DNA of 37,679 bases, from positions 1 through 37,679 of the forward strand of contig DATGRI010000023.1 of the NCBI GenBank assembly GCA_035303785.1, read 5' to 3'. The notes under the pieces are model-generated. The model ran no database searches. It was not told the DNA's origin and was given only the letters and a program-made list of their open reading frames with translations. Source of the DNA: Sphingobacteriaceae bacterium (GTDB taxonomy: Bacteria; Bacillota; Sulfobacillia; Thermaerobacterales; RSA17). Shown piece after piece: positions 23,752 through 31,888 of this stretch; position 1 is the first letter of the stretch; each line of letters opens with the position of its first letter. The translations under genes were made by a program, and so were the position numbers.

Positions 23752-23844
23752 TGAATTTCCCTCCGTTGATTCGTCTTACCAGGGGATATACTGGCTCACA
23801 AGCACCGTTGCCTGCCGGTGGTACCATGGAACGGGGGCGGGTGT
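23752..23844. promoter_or_regulatory. Divergent control region fabI / terpene synthase
   Basis: The 93-bp gap holds TATACT at 23787-23792 on the plus strand with TTGATT at 23766-23771 (15-bp spacer, short of optimum), and the overlapping TATATC on the minus strand without a good -35. A GCACCG/CGGTG inverted repeat lies next to it. Promoter calls here are weak. Confidence 0.3.
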
Positions 23845-24963
23845 ATGTCGCGAGGGACACGACTCCTTTGGCCCGGCCTCACGCCCGGCCTTGCCTACGG
23901 CATGCGGCTCTTCCGCCGGGTCTTGCCCTTGGTTCACGCGGAGCTGGAGAATTGGCGGCGCCTGGCCACCGCCATCCCAGAGCCCTCCATCCGGGAGCAG
24001 GCATTGAACAGCATCCGGTACAAGCGGTTCCACTGCGAGGGGGGCGCCGTCTTCGCCTGCCAGTTTGCCCGGCCCGACCCGGGCCTGGTCGGGGCCATCG
24101 TAGCCCTGCAGACTTTGAGCGACTACCTGGACAACCTGACGGACCGCTGGGCGCCGGGAGACGGCCGGATGGCCCGGCGGCTGCACCGGGCCTTCATCGA
24201 TGCGGTGGAGCCCCACCGCCCCGGCGGCCGCTACTTTGACCCCGCAGGCCCCCACGACGGCGGCTACGCCGCAGCCCTGGCGGAAACGGTACGCCGGGAA
24301 TGCCGCCGTCGACCCGGCTATGGGGCGGTGGCCGGAACCATGGGCTGGCTGGCCCGGCGGTACGCCGACCTGCAGGTGCTGAAGCACCTGGACGCCGGGC
24401 GGCGGGAGCCCCTCCTGCGTCGCTGGGCCGAGCGCCACAGCCGCCCTTGGGCCGGCGGCTTGCACTGGTGGGAATTTGCCGCCGCCGCCGGCTCCACCTT
24501 GGCCATGTTCAGCCTGCTGGCGGCTGCCCGGGATCCGGCCCTGACGGCGGACCAGGCTTCGGCTTTGGCCGGGGCCTACTTCCCGTGGATTTGCGCCCTC
24601 CACATCTTGCTGGACTACTTCATCGACCAGGAAGAAGACCGGCTGGGGGGCGATTTCAACTTCGCCGCCTGCTACCGGGATGACGGACAGGCCGTGGCCC
24701 GGCTGGAGCACCTGCTGGAGCGGGCTTTGGCCGCAGCGGCCACCCTGGTGCCGGCGGGCTTCCACTCATTGGTGGTGCAGGGCCTGCCGGGGCTATACCT
24801 GGCCGACGGCAAGGTGGACCGCCAAGGTTTCCGGGGCCATGCCCGGCGGCTGCTGGCCCGGGCGGGCCATCGGGCCTGGGTGGTGCACTGGGTGGCCCGC
24901 TGGCGCCGCCGCCTGGCCCGGGAAGATCCCGGCCTGCAGCCGCCGCCCCTGCCCGGAGCTTAG
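23845..24963 (+). CDS. ytpB: YtpB-type (DUF2600) tetraprenyl-beta-curcumene synthase
   Basis: Large terpene cyclase family that turns heptaprenyl diphosphate into a C35 terpene; in Bacillus the product feeds spore terpenes (sporulenes). About 372 aa, the usual length. Asp-rich motifs are visible: LSDYLDNLTDR (about 91-101) in a conserved LQT context, and LLDYFIDQEEDR (about 255-266) near the C terminus, which bind the Mg-diphosphate. EGGAVFACQF and FAAAAGSTLAMF segments are also family-like. ATG 23845 with GGGGGCGGG upstream is preferred to the longer GTG 23818 frame. The stop codon overlaps that of the convergent next gene, leaving no room for a terminator. The partner cyclase (sqhC) is not in the window. 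Confidence 0.85.
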   Translation: MSRGTRLLWPGLTPGLAYGMRLFRRVLPLVHAELENWRRLATAIPEPSIREQALNSIRYKRFHCEGGAVFACQFARPDPGLVGAIVALQTLSDYLDNLTDRWAPGDGRMARRLHRAFIDAVEPHRPGGRYFDPAGPHDGGYAAALAETVRRECRRRPGYGAVAGTMGWLARRYADLQVLKHLDAGRREPLLRRWAERHSRPWAGGLHWWEFAAAAGSTLAMFSLLAAARDPALTADQASALAGAYFPWICALHILLDYFIDQEEDRLGGDFNFAACYRDDGQAVARLEHLLERALAAAATLVPAGFHSLVVQGLPGLYLADGKVDRQGFRGHARRLLARAGHRAWVVHWVARWRRRLAREDPGLQPPPLPGA

Positions 24964-25943
24964 GCCATCTTGCCCACCAGGGCGATGACTTCACCCGTAT
25001 GGACGGTAGGATGGGGATTCAAGGCCACCACCATGCCGGTGACGGGGGCCGGCACGTCGGCTTCGTCCACCAGGCGCTGCAGGCCGTAAATGGTGCCTAG
25101 GGGCTGGCCCAACTCCACCTTGTCACCCACGGCCACGGCGGGCACAAACAGGCCGCCGCTGGGGGCCAAAGCCTTGGTCAACCGGCCTTCCACCACCACC
25201 TGGGGCTGCCGGGGCGGTTCCGGTTCGCCCGGCGTTATGCGCAAATATCGAAAAACATTCCACAGGCCCCGCACACCGGCTGCCACCGCCTCCTCATGGA
25301 ACCGGCCGGGGCCGCCCAGTTGGACGGTGATGGCCGGGGTGCCGATGCCGGCGCACCCCCGGGCCAGCTGGCCCTGGAAGCGTTGATCGGGCGCGCCGGC
25401 TTCCGGGTCATCCTGGATGAGAACGGGCAGGCCGAAAACTTCGGCCAGCCGCCGGCTCTCCCGCTGGTCGGGGAGGAAAAGGGCGTGCATTACGGTATCG
25501 GCAAAGTCGGCGTGAAGGTCGATGACCGCATCGGCCTGGCGCACAAAGCTTTCGAACAAGGCGTGGGCCATGCGCTCGCTCATGTTGCCGTCGGGCTTGC
25601 CGGGCCACGCCCGGTTCATGTCGGCCCCGTCCCAAGGGGTGTGGCGCTGCCGGGCGGTGAAGGCCGGCAGGTTGGCCACGGGTACGGCGATGATGCTCCC
25701 CGATAGGGCGGAGGGCTCCAAGGCATGGAGGAACCGCCGGATCACCTCGATGCCGTTGACTTCATCGCCGTGGACGGCGGCCTGCACGTAGACGGTGGGA
25801 CCTTCCCCGGAACCCCTGACGATGACCACGGGCAATTCCACCCGCCGGCCGTCGGCCAAGCGGCCTACGGGGACCGCCGTATGCAGCTTCTCCCCGGGGC
25901 CGGCGGCTTTGCTGCTGCCGTTAAAATGGGCCAGGGGGATCAC
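24960..25943 (-). CDS. Succinylglutamate desuccinylase/aspartoacylase (M14-like zinc hydrolase)
   Basis: A 327-aa AstE/AspA-family zinc-dependent amidohydrolase. Zinc ligands: His58 and Glu61 in VHGDEVNG and His144 in DLHADFAD; DMNRAWPG supplies the substrate-binding asparagine and arginine. The last 110 residues form a lipoyl/biotinyl-like beta barrel (AVAVGDKVELGQPLGTIYG ... PAPVTGMVVAL), seen in several AstE-like enzymes. The substrate is not predictable. The start is problematic: GTG 25943 lies within the SD AGGAGGTG, while CTG 25934 has ideal eight-base spacing. It is convergent with the terpene synthase, overlapping at the stop codons. Confidence 0.85.
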   Translation of the reverse strand: MIPLAHFNGSSKAAGPGEKLHTAVPVGRLADGRRVELPVVIVRGSGEGPTVYVQAAVHGDEVNGIEVIRRFLHALEPSALSGSIIAVPVANLPAFTARQRHTPWDGADMNRAWPGKPDGNMSERMAHALFESFVRQADAVIDLHADFADTVMHALFLPDQRESRRLAEVFGLPVLIQDDPEAGAPDQRFQGQLARGCAGIGTPAITVQLGGPGRFHEEAVAAGVRGLWNVFRYLRITPGEPEPPRQPQVVVEGRLTKALAPSGGLFVPAVAVGDKVELGQPLGTIYGLQRLVDEADVPAPVTGMVVALNPHPTVHTGEVIALVGKMA

Positions 25944-26020
25944 CTCCTCTTCCCATCAATCATAATGGCCGCTCCTGCCAGGGACACTATAGGGCAGCAT
26001 CCTGCTTGGGGAGGTGGCCC

Positions 26021-26488
26021 TTGGTTCAACCCCTCAGTTCCATGGAAGCCCACGGGCTGATCCAAGTCCTGCGGGCTTTGCAGTCAGCCATTCAGAAGTT
26101 GGGGCGGTACGCCGTGGAAGCCGATTCCGCCGAAATCCACAGCCTGCTGCGGGAGATCCAGCTGGCCCATAGCCGGCGGTTCGACGCCTTGACGAGCTTC
26201 TTCCACCGGGAGGAGCCGGAGCCGGCGGCCATGGCGCCCAGGCCCATCCCCGCCCCGGCGCCGGGGCCCATGCCCGGGCCCACCCCGGCCACGCCCATGC
26301 CGGCGGCGGGCTACGCCGGGGTAGCGGCGGGCCACTTTGAGGCGGCGGCGGAGTTGTCGCCCCAGGGGGGGCAGGGGGAGAGGCGTACGGAGCGGCAGCG
26401 TCCCCTCCAGCCCCGGCGCTACGAGGTGGAGCCGGCCAACGAAGGGGACCGGCGGCGCCGGCGGCCGCCCAAGGGGGCAAGCCGTTGA
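26021..26488 (+). CDS. Hypothetical protein with helical N terminus and Pro-rich linker
   Basis: No family recognised. About 155 aa: an N-terminal helical part (about 8-66; GLIQVLRALQSAIQKLGRYA, SLLREIQLAHSRRFDAL), a proline-rich low-complexity stretch (about 69-98, alternating Pro with Ala, Gly and Met), and a highly basic tail (RRRRRPPKGASR). TTG 26021 is chosen because GGGGAGGTGG is six bases before it. No signal peptide or membrane helix. It is coupled by a TGATG junction to the CotF-like gene, so a role in the spore coat is possible but unproven. Codon use resembles the neighbours, so recent transfer is unlikely. Confidence 0.6.
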   Translation: MVQPLSSMEAHGLIQVLRALQSAIQKLGRYAVEADSAEIHSLLREIQLAHSRRFDALTSFFHREEPEPAAMAPRPIPAPAPGPMPGPTPATPMPAAGYAGVAAGHFEAAAELSPQGGQGERRTERQRPLQPRRYEVEPANEGDRRRRRPPKGASR

Positions 26489-26736
26489 TGCGGGACTGGA
26501 GTTCCTTGATGGATGCCTTGGAGACGGAGCGCCACATCGCCGGGCTGTGCACCGCCGCCCTGGGCCGGACGGTCCACGGGGAACTGCGGGCCCAACTGCT
26601 CATGTGCCACCAGGAGGCGGTGGATGGGGCGGGCCGCCTGCTGGAGGTCATGTGCCGGCAGGGCGGGCTCCAGCCCATGCCCTTGTCCCCCGAGCAGCGG
26701 CAGGCCCTGGCGGGGCAATTCCGCCGGCCCCGCTGA
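26488..26736 (+). CDS. Small CotF-like (spore coat) helical protein
   Basis: An 82-aa protein whose pattern (LMDALETERHIAGLCTAALG, then LRAQLLMCHQEAVDGAGRLLEVM, then RQGGLQP) resembles the ferritin-like CotF coat family: a helix with E-H at its start, a second helix with H-Q-E, and a short tail with a glycine turn. The likeness is by eye and modest. ATG 26488 overlaps the upstream stop (TGATG). It is convergent with lpdA, five bases apart, with only a small CCCCG/CGGG hairpin between. Two cysteines (about 22 and 40) and a third near 57 may matter for coat cross-linking; this is speculation. Confidence 0.5.
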   Translation: MRDWSSLMDALETERHIAGLCTAALGRTVHGELRAQLLMCHQEAVDGAGRLLEVMCRQGGLQPMPLSPEQRQALAGQFRRPR

Positions 26737-26741
26737 CGGGC

Positions 26742-28193
26742 TTACGAATCGGGAGTTACGGTCTTGGGGCTCATCATGTGGAGGGGCTGCCCCATGGCGG
26801 CCAGGGCGGCCTCCATGAGGGCCTCGCCCATGGTGGGATGGGGGTGCACCGTAAGGGCCAGGTCTTCCAGGCGGGCACCCATTTCCAGAGCCAGGGCCGC
26901 CTCGCTGATGAGGGTGGATACGTCCTTGCCGGCCATCTGGACCCCCAGCACCACCTGGCTGGCGGCGTCGGCCACCACCTTGACGAAGCCGGCGGCGGCA
27001 TCGGTGCTGACGGCCCGGCCCAAGGCCTGGAAGGGGAAGCGCCCCACCCGCACATCGTAGCCGGCCCGGCGGGCTTCATCCTCGGTCATCCCCACCGAGG
27101 CCAACTCCGGCTGGGTGAAGACCACCGCGGGAATGGCCGTGGGGGCGAAGGCCGCGGGCAGGCCGGCGATGGCTTCGGCCGCTGCCAGGCCCTGCTGGTA
27201 GGCCTTGTGGGCCAGCAGGGGCTCGCCCGTTACGTCGCCTACGGCAAAGATACGGTCCACGGACGTGCGGCACTGCTCGTCCACGGTGATGTAGCCGCTG
27301 TCGTCCACGGCGACTCCCGCCGCGTCCAGCCCCAGGTCGTCGGTATCGGGCCGGCGGCCGACGGCCACCAGGATCAGGTCGCAGGGAACGACCTGTCGTT
27401 GCCTTTCCCCGCCCTCCTCCTGGAAGACGGCCACCTGGAGGGAGCCGTCGTCGGCCCGCTCCCAGCCCTCGGCCCGGGCCTTCACCAGGGTGGTGATCCC
27501 CAGGCGCTCCAGGCTCGGGGTCAGCGTTGCCGTCAGTTCGGGGTCGAAGCCGGGCAGCAGCCGGTCCATGGCTTCCACGATGGTCACCCGGCTGCCCACG
27601 GAGGCGAAGAAGGTGCCCAGTTCCAGGCCGATATAGCCGCCCCCGATGACCAGCAGCCGGGGCGGGATCTCCTTAAGGCGCAGGATGGCGCCGGCGTTCA
27701 GGACGGCCTTTCCATCGAAGGCGAAGCCCGGCAGGCCTCGGGCCAGGGAGCCGGTGGCGATGACGGCATGCTCGAATTCGATGGTCTCGTTGCCGCCGGG
27801 GCCGCTGACGGCCAGCTGGCGGGGGCCGGTGAAGCGGGCCCGGCCCTGGATGATCTGGACGTCCCGGGAGCGGCACAACTGGTTCAGGCCGGCGGCCAGG
27901 CGGTTCACCACGTCGTCCTTCCACTGCTGCAGCTTGGCCATGTCCAAGGAAGCCCCGGCCACGTTGATGCCCCGGGCGGCCAGGCCGGGCAGGCTGTGGT
28001 AGATCTCGCCGGCGCTCAAGAGGGCCTTGGACGGGATGCAGCCTTTGTGGAGGCACACGCCGCCCAAGGCTTCGGCTTCGATCAAGACGACGTCTTTGCC
28101 CAATTGGGCGGCCCGTAGGGCGGCGGCATAGCCGCCGGGCCCGCCTCCGATGACGGCTACCTGGGTGCCGGTGGCCACATCCCCTACAACCAT
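26742..28193 (-). CDS. pdhD: Dihydrolipoyl dehydrogenase (E3)
   Basis: Reoxidises dihydrolipoamide of the dehydrogenase complex with NAD. 483 aa. FAD-binding VAVIGGGPGGYAAALRAAQ, redox disulfide Cys47-Cys52 in GGVCLHKGCIPSK, NAD-binding LLVIGGGYIGLELG, FAVGDVTGEPLLAHKA, and the catalytic His-Glu pair in VHPHPTMGEAL are all present. LHKGC replaces the frequent LNVGC, as in Bacillus PdhD. ATG 28193 lies two bases after the E2 stop. It is the last gene of the E1a-E1b-E2-E3 operon; a PDH role follows from that context. Confidence 0.94.
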   Translation of the reverse strand: MVVGDVATGTQVAVIGGGPGGYAAALRAAQLGKDVVLIEAEALGGVCLHKGCIPSKALLSAGEIYHSLPGLAARGINVAGASLDMAKLQQWKDDVVNRLAAGLNQLCRSRDVQIIQGRARFTGPRQLAVSGPGGNETIEFEHAVIATGSLARGLPGFAFDGKAVLNAGAILRLKEIPPRLLVIGGGYIGLELGTFFASVGSRVTIVEAMDRLLPGFDPELTATLTPSLERLGITTLVKARAEGWERADDGSLQVAVFQEEGGERQRQVVPCDLILVAVGRRPDTDDLGLDAAGVAVDDSGYITVDEQCRTSVDRIFAVGDVTGEPLLAHKAYQQGLAAAEAIAGLPAAFAPTAIPAVVFTQPELASVGMTEDEARRAGYDVRVGRFPFQALGRAVSTDAAAGFVKVVADAASQVVLGVQMAGKDVSTLISEAALALEMGARLEDLALTVHPHPTMGEALMEAALAAMGQPLHMMSPKTVTPDS

Positions 28194-28195
28194 GA

Positions 28196-29494
28196 TCAGA
28201 CCATCTCCATAAACAGCAGGCTGGGCTTGGCCAGGTATTCCATGACCTGGTTCAGGAACCGGGCTGCAACGGCGCCGTCCACGATCCGGTGGTCGAAGGC
28301 CAAGGACAAGTTGAGCATGTGCCGGGCTACGATCTGCCCTTCATGGACCACGGGCCGCTCCTTGATGCGGTGGACGGCCAGGATGGCGGCCTCGGGGGCG
28401 TTGATGATGGGGGTGGCGAAGACGCCCCCCAAGGGCCCGATGTTGGTGATGGTGAAGGTGCTGTCCCGCAGGTCATCCAATTGGATGGTGCGGTCCCGGG
28501 CCTGGCGGGCCAGCCGGTCCAAATCCGCCGCCAGCTGGAAGATGCTCTTCTGGTCGGCGTGCTTGATGACAGGCACCACCAGGCCGTCGTCGGTGTCGGT
28601 GGCGATGCCGATGTGGTAGTAGTGCTTGTACACGATTTCTTCCCGCTCATCGTCCAAGGAGGCGTTCAGTTCCCGGTAGCGGCGCAGGGCGGCGGTGACG
28701 GCCTTGATGATGAAGGGCAGGAAGGTGAGCCGCAGACCCTGCTCCTCCGCCAGGGCATGGGCCTGGTCCCGCAATTGCACCAATTCGGTGACGTCCACCT
28801 CGTCCATGTGGACGGCGTGGGGGATGGTCTGCATGCTGCGGACCATCTGCTCGGCGATCTTACGCCGCAGGCCCCGCAGGGGAACCCGTTCCTCACCGCC
28901 GGCGGGCGGGGAGGCCGCGGGGGCGGCAGCCGGCGCCGCGGCTGCCGCAGCGGCGGCGCCACCGGGGGCCAGTCCGTCCCGCTGGGCGCCCCCGGCCAGG
29001 AGGGCGGCGGCCCGCTGGACGTCTTCGTCGGTGATGCGCCCGGCGGGGCCCGTCCCCTTCACCTGGGCCAGATCCACACCCAGTTCCCTGGCCAGGCGCC
29101 GGGTGGAGGGGGCCGCCAAGATGGGCCCCGATGGCGCCGGGGGTGCCGGCGGCACCGTGGCTACGGGCGTCGAGGCCGCTGGAACAGCGGATTCCGCCGG
29201 CGAGGACGCCTCCGCCCGGGGGGATTTGGCGCCTGCTGCCGGCGGCGACGCTCCTTCCGCCAGGTCGATGGTGATCAAGACGGCGCCCACGGCCACGGTG
29301 TCGCCTTCGGCGGCGTGGAGCTTGGCCACGGTGCCCGCCACGGGGGATGCGATCTCCACCACGGCCTTGTCGGTCTGGATCTCCACCATGGGCTGGTCTT
29401 CCGCCAGGGAATCCCCTTCCTTGACGAGCCAGCGCACGATTTCCGCTTCATGAAGTCCTTCGCCCACGTCGGGCAGTCGAAACTCATAGGCCAT
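28196..29494 (-). CDS. pdhC: Dihydrolipoamide acetyltransferase (E2) of pyruvate dehydrogenase
   Basis: Core of the complex. One lipoyl domain (about 1-78) with Lys43 in the QTDKAVVEI context, an Ala/Pro-rich linker, a peripheral subunit-binding domain (about 128-165; PSTRRLARELGVDLAQVKGTG), a second Ala-rich linker that includes a run of about a dozen Ala with few interruptions, and the catalytic acyltransferase domain (about 200-432) with the histidine of FDHRIVDGA. 432 aa fits Gram-positive E2 with a single lipoyl domain. The branched-chain type has the same layout, so substrate is inferred from E1. Starts 21 bp after the E1b stop. Confidence 0.93.
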   Translation of the reverse strand: MAYEFRLPDVGEGLHEAEIVRWLVKEGDSLAEDQPMVEIQTDKAVVEIASPVAGTVAKLHAAEGDTVAVGAVLITIDLAEGASPPAAGAKSPRAEASSPAESAVPAASTPVATVPPAPPAPSGPILAAPSTRRLARELGVDLAQVKGTGPAGRITDEDVQRAAALLAGGAQRDGLAPGGAAAAAAAAPAAAPAASPPAGGEERVPLRGLRRKIAEQMVRSMQTIPHAVHMDEVDVTELVQLRDQAHALAEEQGLRLTFLPFIIKAVTAALRRYRELNASLDDEREEIVYKHYYHIGIATDTDDGLVVPVIKHADQKSIFQLAADLDRLARQARDRTIQLDDLRDSTFTITNIGPLGGVFATPIINAPEAAILAVHRIKERPVVHEGQIVARHMLNLSLAFDHRIVDGAVAARFLNQVMEYLAKPSLLFMEMV

Positions 29495-29515
29495 AGATTG
29501 TGCCTGCCTTTCCGG

Positions 29516-30496
29516 TCACGAAGCCATCACCTGCTCGATGGCGGCCCTGGTGCGCTGCGGGCTGGGCAGGTGGAACTGCTCCCGGGCGAAGAAGGGGGTC
29601 GGGACGTCGTAGCCGCACACCCGGGCCACGGGAGCCTGCAGGTGGAAAAAGGCGTGCTCGTTGATGAGGGCGATGAGTTCGCCGCCGAAGCCCCCTTGCT
29701 GGGGCGCTTCGTGGACGATGACGCAGCGGCCGGTCTTCTGGACGGAATGGATGATGGTCTCCCTGTCCACCGGGGAAATGGTGCGCAGGTCGATGAGTTC
29801 GATGGACCAGCCCGTTTCCGCCTGCACGTCCTGGACCACCTTTTGGGCCAGGTGCAGCATGGCTCCCCAGGCGATGACCGTCAGGTCGGTGCCTTCCTGC
29901 ACGACCCGGGCCTTGCCGATGGGAACGGTATAGGCTTCGGCGGGCACTTCCTCCCGGAAGGCCCGGTAGATGCTCTTGGGCTCCAAAAAGATTACGGGGT
30001 CGGGGTCCCGGATGGCGGCGATCAACAAGCCCTTGGCGTCGTAAGGCGTGGCGGGGATGACCACCTTGAGGCCCGGCACGTGGGCGTACCATGCCTCGGG
30101 GCTTTCGGAATGGTGCTCCGGGGCCCGCACGCCGCCGGCATAGGGGGCCCTGATGACCATAGGGCAGGTGAACCGCCCCCGGGAACGGTTCCGGATGCGG
30201 GCCACGTGGGAGACGATCTGGTCGAAGGCGGGAGGCATGAAGCCGTCGAACTGGATCTCCACCACGGGCCGCAGGCCGTAGACGGCCATGCCCACGGCGG
30301 TGCCCACGATGGCCGATTCCGCCAGGGGCGTATCAATGCAGCGATCGGGGCCGAACTCGTTGTACAGTCCTTCGGTGGCCCGGAAAACGCCGCCGTTGAC
30401 CCCCACGTCCTGGCCCATGACCAGCACCCGGTCATCCCGGCGCATTTCTACCATCATGGCGTCGTTGACGGCCTGGACCAAATTGAGACGGGGCAT
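29516..30496 (-). CDS. pdhB: Pyruvate dehydrogenase E1 component, beta subunit
   Basis: Transketolase-like C-terminal half of E1, 326 aa. Seen: MGQDVGVNGGVFRATEGL with the glutamate that activates TPP supplied in the TEGL/TPLAESAIVG region, EIQFDGFMPPAFDQI, the loop RAPYAGGVRAPEHHSES, and IDLRTISPVD with VHEAPQQGGFGGEL. All are typical of PDH and branched-chain E1 beta. The ATG abuts the E1a TGA with no gap (TGAATG), so translation is coupled. Part of the four-gene operon read leftwards. Confidence 0.94.
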   Translation of the reverse strand: MPRLNLVQAVNDAMMVEMRRDDRVLVMGQDVGVNGGVFRATEGLYNEFGPDRCIDTPLAESAIVGTAVGMAVYGLRPVVEIQFDGFMPPAFDQIVSHVARIRNRSRGRFTCPMVIRAPYAGGVRAPEHHSESPEAWYAHVPGLKVVIPATPYDAKGLLIAAIRDPDPVIFLEPKSIYRAFREEVPAEAYTVPIGKARVVQEGTDLTVIAWGAMLHLAQKVVQDVQAETGWSIELIDLRTISPVDRETIIHSVQKTGRCVIVHEAPQQGGFGGELIALINEHAFFHLQAPVARVCGYDVPTPFFAREQFHLPSPQRTRAAIEQVMAS

Positions 30497-31579
30497 TCAG
30501 TCATCCTCCTTCAGGCTTGCCAGGAGGCTGTTCTTCTGTTCCGCCAGGTGGGGGGGCAGTTCGGCGTAAACGTAGTCGAAAATTTCTTCAGGCCGCGGGG
30601 GAGGCGCCGCTTCGGCCTTCTGGATGGCTTCGGCCACCTGCCGGCGGGTCTTTTCCTGCAACTCTTCCTCCAAGGCGGGGCTCCAATGGCCCTGCCGCTC
30701 CAAAAAGCGCCGGAAGCGCACGATGGGGTCGTGCTCGGCCCACGACGCCACCTCGTCTTCGCTACGGTAGCGGCTGGGGTCGTCTACGGTGGTGTGGGCG
30801 CCCAGGCGGTAGGTCACCGCCTCGATCAGGGTGGGGCCCTCGCCGGCCCGGGCCCGCCGGGCCGCTTCCTTGGTCACCTGGTAGACGGCCAGCACGTCGT
30901 TGCCGTCTACCCGCACCCCCGGCATGCCGTAGGCGGCGGCCTTCTGGGCGATGGTTTCCGTGGACGTCTGGCGGCTCACCGGCATGCTGATGGCGTACTG
31001 GTTGTTCTGGCAGAAAAGGATGCAGGGCGCCTGGAAGGTGGCGGCAAAGTTGGCCCCTTCGTGGAAGTCCCCTTCGGAGGTGGCGCCGTCGCCGAAGTAG
31101 ACGATGGTGACCACGGGATCCTGCCGCAGCTTGGCGGCCCAGGCGGCGCCCACGGCATGGGGAATCTGGGTAGCGATGGGAATGCAGTTGGGAAAGACGT
31201 TGACGCCGGGCGGGACCGCCGTCCCTTCTTCCCGTCCCATCCAGTACAGCAGGGCCTGGTCCAAAGGCTGACCGTGGACGGCGGTGGCCGCTCCATCACG
31301 GTACGAGGGGAAGATCCAGTCGTCTTTTTCCAGGGCGAAGGCGCTGCCCACCTGGGCTGCCTCCTGGCCCTGCAGGGGCGGGTAGGTGCCGATGCGCCCC
31401 TGGCGCTGGAGGGTTATGCAACGGTTGTCGAAAGTGCGCATGAGGAGCATCCACTCGTACATGGCGAGCATCTGCTCCGGGCTGAGGTCCGGCAGGTCGG
31501 CTTCCCGCTCACAAGTCCCATCGGGTGACAAAATGCGGGCCATCGCGTAGGACGTACCCGTGACGTTCGGCACAGACAT
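30497..31579 (-). CDS. pdhA: Pyruvate dehydrogenase E1 component, alpha subunit
   Basis: TPP-binding half of the decarboxylase, 360 aa. The TPP motif runs from YFGDGATSEGDFHEG to CQNNQYAIS. GRIGTYPPLQGQEAAQVGSA, WIFPSYRDGA, YRLGAHTTVDDPSRYRS (with the phosphorylation-loop equivalent) and DPIVRFRRFL resemble Bacillus PdhA more than branched-chain E1a, which supports pyruvate as substrate. ATG 31579 in the minus reading has AGGGAGGCG upstream. It is the first gene of the operon and is preceded by about 300 bp of non-coding sequence shared with the divergent sleB-like gene. Confidence 0.93.
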   Translation of the reverse strand: MSVPNVTGTSYAMARILSPDGTCEREADLPDLSPEQMLAMYEWMLLMRTFDNRCITLQRQGRIGTYPPLQGQEAAQVGSAFALEKDDWIFPSYRDGAATAVHGQPLDQALLYWMGREEGTAVPPGVNVFPNCIPIATQIPHAVGAAWAAKLRQDPVVTIVYFGDGATSEGDFHEGANFAATFQAPCILFCQNNQYAISMPVSRQTSTETIAQKAAAYGMPGVRVDGNDVLAVYQVTKEAARRARAGEGPTLIEAVTYRLGAHTTVDDPSRYRSEDEVASWAEHDPIVRFRRFLERQGHWSPALEEELQEKTRRQVAEAIQKAEAAPPPRPEEIFDYVYAELPPHLAEQKNSLLASLKEDD

Positions 31580-31888
31580 TCGCCTCCCTGATGGTGAGGG
31601 CCTGGGCCGGCCGGGGGGCCCAGGAACAGGTTATCATGCCCAAACCATCGGACTAATTCCAGTCTGCAGTATAAAACACCTGCCCCTGCGGGACGTAGAA
31701 CATGGGGTCGCACCCGGGTTTTTCCGGTTGAAGCGGCCCGGGAGCCGCTGTTAACATAACACCCGTCCGGAGGCCGGGCGCCGGTGGGCGCCGGGCAGCC
31801 GGTCACATGCTCCAAAGGGGCCCGGACACCAGAAGCCAATGACGGGTGGCGCGGCAGGCCCGTCAGAAGCCCAAGGGAGGTCGGACCC
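31580..31888. other. 309-bp divergent intergenic region pdhA / sleB-like gene
   Basis: No gene. On the minus strand TATACT (31668-31673) could be the pdhA -10, but no -35 is found at the right distance. A perfect 8-bp stem CCTGGGCC/GGCCCAGG (31601-31624) lies in the putative pdhA leader. AGCGGC/GCCGCT and, beside it, the operator-like inverted repeat TGTTA-ACA-TAACA (31749-31761) lie near the middle, and a direct repeat of GGGCGCCGG occurs around 31776-31795. On the plus strand no sigma-factor consensus, vegetative or sporulation, was convincing. Confidence 0.5.

Noticed and set aside
22822-23754. Plus-strand open frame that starts in the tRNA and runs opposite fabI
   Set aside because: Antisense shadow of fabI; it also spans a tRNA and its terminator.
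26337-28118. Plus-strand open frame of 593 codons opposite lpdA
   Set aside because: It runs antisense to a complete dihydrolipoyl dehydrogenase and starts inside another gene in a different frame.
28289-31528. 1079-codon plus-strand open frame across the pdh operon
   Set aside because: Shadow of pdhC, pdhB and pdhA; low-complexity composition, no SD or family signature, while the minus-strand genes are all certain.
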